Under the pieces are notes generated by a model that searched no databases, was not told where the DNA came from, and saw only the letters and a list, made by a program, of their open reading frames with translations. A stretch of 64,000 nt of DNA from Magnetococcales bacterium (lineage in GTDB: Bacteria > Pseudomonadota > Magnetococcia > Magnetococcales > UBA8363), in the NCBI GenBank assembly GCA_015232865.1, contig JADFYU010000004.1, forward strand, positions 1-64,000. The letters run 5' to 3'. Positions 62,137 through 64,000 of the stretch are shown here, in pieces. The translations under genes and the position numbers were made by a program. Numbering within the stretch: position 1 is the first letter of the stretch; every line of letters begins with the position of its first letter.

Positions 62137-62933
62137 TGCGCGGCATTCAAACATTGGCACGACGAGAGTTGGTCCGTTTTTTCAGACAAGGGCATCGAGT
62201 TGTCGGAAGTGTGGCCCAGCCCATTTTGTTCTGGGTTTTGCTGGGCAGCGGCTTCAGTGCATCGTTTCAGGCTCCCGGCTATCCTGGACTCTCCTACACA
62301 GAATATTTTTTTCCGGGCATCTTGCTGATGGTTGTGCTGTTTTCTGGCATTTTTTCGACTATTACCGTCATTGAAGATCGCGATCAAGGATTGTTGCAAG
62401 GTGTTCTTGTTTCACCGACTCCGCGCATGGCGATTGTTTTGGGTAAGGTGATCGGCGCCATGGTCATCGGCTTGCTTCAGGCGTTGTTTTTTATGTTGGC
62501 TCTACCCTTTTTAGGTCTGTCACCCGATCTGGCCGGGCTTGCATTTCTCCTGTTCGGGTTGACCATTTCAGCGTTGGGATTTACCGCATTGGGTTTTCTG
62601 ATCGCCTGGAATATGGAGAGCACTGCTGGATTTCATGCCATCATGTCGGTATTTTTAATGCCGCTATGGATGTTGTCGGGCGCGCTGTTTCCCATGGAGA
62701 ACGCGCCGGTTTGGTTGGAATCCATCATGTTTTTCAATCCGGTCAGCCATGCACTGCTCTTGATTCGGTTGCCCCTCTATCATCCGGGGGCCGAACTGCT
62801 GGGTAACAGCCATTATCTGGTCGCTCTCGCCGTAGCGGTGAGTTGGGCGGTCATTATGCTTGGGTTGGCATTGGGGCAGGTTAACCATCAACAACGCTCG
62901 GCTAAAGCAACCCAGAAACCGTTTCAACGATAA
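62133..62933 (+). CDS. ABC-2 type transporter permease
   Basis: A 266-residue membrane protein with six helices, of the ABC-2 type. Typical features are the N-terminal amphipathic RRELVRFFRQGHRVVGSVAQ, the FPGILLMVVLFSGIF segment, and a final helix block after LPLWMLSGALFPMENAP. It forms a homodimer with two copies of the ATPase. The same gene pair often neighbours oxidase assembly genes in proteobacteria. Confidence 0.9.
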   Translation: MMRGIQTLARRELVRFFRQGHRVVGSVAQPILFWVLLGSGFSASFQAPGYPGLSYTEYFFPGILLMVVLFSGIFSTITVIEDRDQGLLQGVLVSPTPRMAIVLGKVIGAMVIGLLQALFFMLALPFLGLSPDLAGLAFLLFGLTISALGFTALGFLIAWNMESTAGFHAIMSVFLMPLWMLSGALFPMENAPVWLESIMFFNPVSHALLLIRLPLYHPGAELLGNSHYLVALAVAVSWAVIMLGLALGQVNHQQRSAKATQKPFQR

Positions 62934-62934
62934 T

Positions 62935-63027
62935 CCGGATTCGTCTGTTGTTCCGCCATTACCGGCGCAACCTTTTGATCTACCCTATAAACTAATATGT
63001 TGCACCTCCAGCTGACAAATCCAGGAT
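62935..63027. repeat. dispersed inverted-end repeat, copy D (about 93 bp)
   Basis: Left end CCGGATTCGTCTGTTG and right end CAGCTGACAAATCCAGGAT are diverged relatives of copy A's ends. The interior segment 62987-63006 (ATAAACTAATATGTTGCACC) equals copy B in 19 of 20 bases. It fills most of the gap between the ABC permease and ctaA. Confidence 0.65.
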
Positions 63028-63056
63028 AAACCGTCTCAAGATTAAGGAACCGTTCC

Positions 63057-64000
63057 GTGGTCACATCCGACAACAAACAGATCGCTCTCTGGTTATTTCT
63101 CTGCTGCTTTATGGTAGCGGGCATGGTTATTATCGGGGGATTGACTCGATTGACCGGGTCAGGGTTATCCATGGTCGATTGGGCACCGATTTTGGGCTGG
63201 TTACCTCCATTGTCTCAGGAGGAGTGGCTGGAGACGTTTAATCGCTATCAGCAATCTCCCCAATATATTCAAATCAATTCCGATATGGATGTTGAAGGAT
63301 TCAAAGGGATTTTCTGGCTGGAATTCATCCATCGACTTTTTGGCCGTCTGATCGGTGTCGTATTCTTGCTTCCTTTTCTCTATTTTCTTGTTCGCCAGAA
63401 AATAGCCCCGAAACTCAAGCCAAAATTGCTTGCCATGTTTGTCTTGGGAGCACTTCAAGGGGGCATGGGCTGGTATATGGTCAAAAGTGGGCTAATTGAC
63501 AACCCCCACGTCAGCCCCTACCGTTTGACCGCCCATCTGGGTTTGGCCATTTTGATCTATGGCTACATGATGTGGGTCGGATTGGGGCTGTATTTTAATG
63601 TAGGTCCAACAGCCGAATCCAGATTCAGCACCCTGGCGAAATTGTCCGCCTTATTGAGCGGTCTGATCTTTCTGACGATTTTGTCAGGCGGTTTCGTAGC
63701 GGGTCTGCATGCCGGATTGATTTACAATACCTTTCCGCTAATGGATGGACAGTGGATTCCTGAGGATTATTTCGCCCTGAAACCGATTTTTCTCAATTTT
63801 TTTGAAAACATCGCAACCGTTCAATGGAATCATCGATTTTTGGCCATGACCACCCTGCTCTCTCTGCTGGCTTTTGCAGTCGTCGCCCTGAAAAAAAGTC
63901 CTCCTGAACCGGTAAAAAAAGCACTCTATTTGTTATTGGCCATGGCCGGCCTTCAGGTAACCCTGGGAATTTCAACCCTTCTCTACGTCGTCCCGACAGC
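63057..64000 (+). CDS. ctaA: heme A synthase (partial, runs off the window)
   Basis: CtaA/Cox15 hydroxylates heme O to heme A for the aa3 oxidase. The start is GTG at 63057 with AAGGA about eight bases upstream. The visible 314 codons hold GGLTRLTGSGLSMVDW, the FIHRLFGRLIG histidine motif, RLTAHLGLA, GLHAGLIYNTFPLMDG and the second pair WNHRFLA. The sequence is of the alphaproteobacterial/mitochondrial type 2 length. It continues past position 64000. CtaB (heme O synthase) is not in the window. Confidence 0.95.
   Translation, partial: MVTSDNKQIALWLFLCCFMVAGMVIIGGLTRLTGSGLSMVDWAPILGWLPPLSQEEWLETFNRYQQSPQYIQINSDMDVEGFKGIFWLEFIHRLFGRLIGVVFLLPFLYFLVRQKIAPKLKPKLLAMFVLGALQGGMGWYMVKSGLIDNPHVSPYRLTAHLGLAILIYGYMMWVGLGLYFNVGPTAESRFSTLAKLSALLSGLIFLTILSGGFVAGLHAGLIYNTFPLMDGQWIPEDYFALKPIFLNFFENIATVQWNHRFLAMTTLLSLLAFAVVALKKSPPEPVKKALYLLLAMAGLQVTLGISTLLYVVPT

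Noticed and set aside
1..64000. tRNA, rRNA, CRISPR or phage genes
   Set aside because: No cloverleaf, regularly spaced repeat array, integrase or phage structural gene was found on reading both strands; a tRNA search program would settle the tRNA question.

Overview
The window reads as a continuous chromosomal segment of a Gram-negative, respiring, sulfur-oxidising bacterium, most likely a deep-branching member of the Pseudomonadota. The evidence is outer-membrane machinery (TolC, LolB-like and LolA-like proteins, a beta-barrel protein), an adenylylsulfate reductase operon with an AprM-type anchor, a siroheme-synthesis enzyme, and two terminal oxidases (cbb3 and aa3). Magnetococcales-like or other early alphaproteobacterial relatives would fit, but the sequence alone does not settle this. 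Base composition looks even, GTG and TTG starts are common, and no rRNA, tRNA, CRISPR array, phage or intact insertion sequence was found.

Bases 1-33500 are mostly housekeeping: tsaD, gpsA, a cold-shock protein, infA, parE, an alpha-oxoamine synthase, a SixA-like phosphatase and an M20 peptidase. They also hold an envelope-lipid set (MMPL/RND protein, LolA-like protein, outer-membrane protein), a 1201-residue cyclic-nucleotide-binding-domain protein, a siroheme enzyme with a divergent DUF2249 protein, mdh, apgM, rpmB, a TPR lipoprotein followed by a LolB-like lipoprotein, a biotin-dependent carboxyltransferase set and a Nudix hydrolase.

Bases 33500-38900 hold a gene-poor leader and then aprM-aprB-aprA. 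This set oxidises sulfite plus AMP to adenylylsulfate and passes electrons to the membrane. It is preceded by an 18-bp palindrome that contains a perfect -10 box.

Bases 39100-46500 hold the most unusual locus. A SapC-domain membrane protein faces a TolC gene and a 998-residue protein that joins a type I secretion ABC permease/ATPase to a full-length HlyD-type adaptor. Together they resemble the S-layer secretion set sapC-D-E-F, with D and E fused and C rebuilt as a membrane-anchored multidomain protein.

Bases 45870-59700 are a respiratory island: SafE-like protein, ccoI-ccoS, ccoN-O-P, ccoG-H and a displaced ccoQ, then ctaE-sco-ctaC-ctaD and a small membrane ORF. Bases 59800-64000 hold an orphan heme-copper-oxidase-like membrane protein, an ABC-2 exporter, and ctaA (heme A synthase), which runs off the window. 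The genes describe electron flow from reduced sulfur compounds to oxygen through a high-affinity and a low-affinity oxidase.

A family of 40-105 bp elements with imperfect inverted ends occurs at least five times between genes and appears to be a genome-specific repeat.
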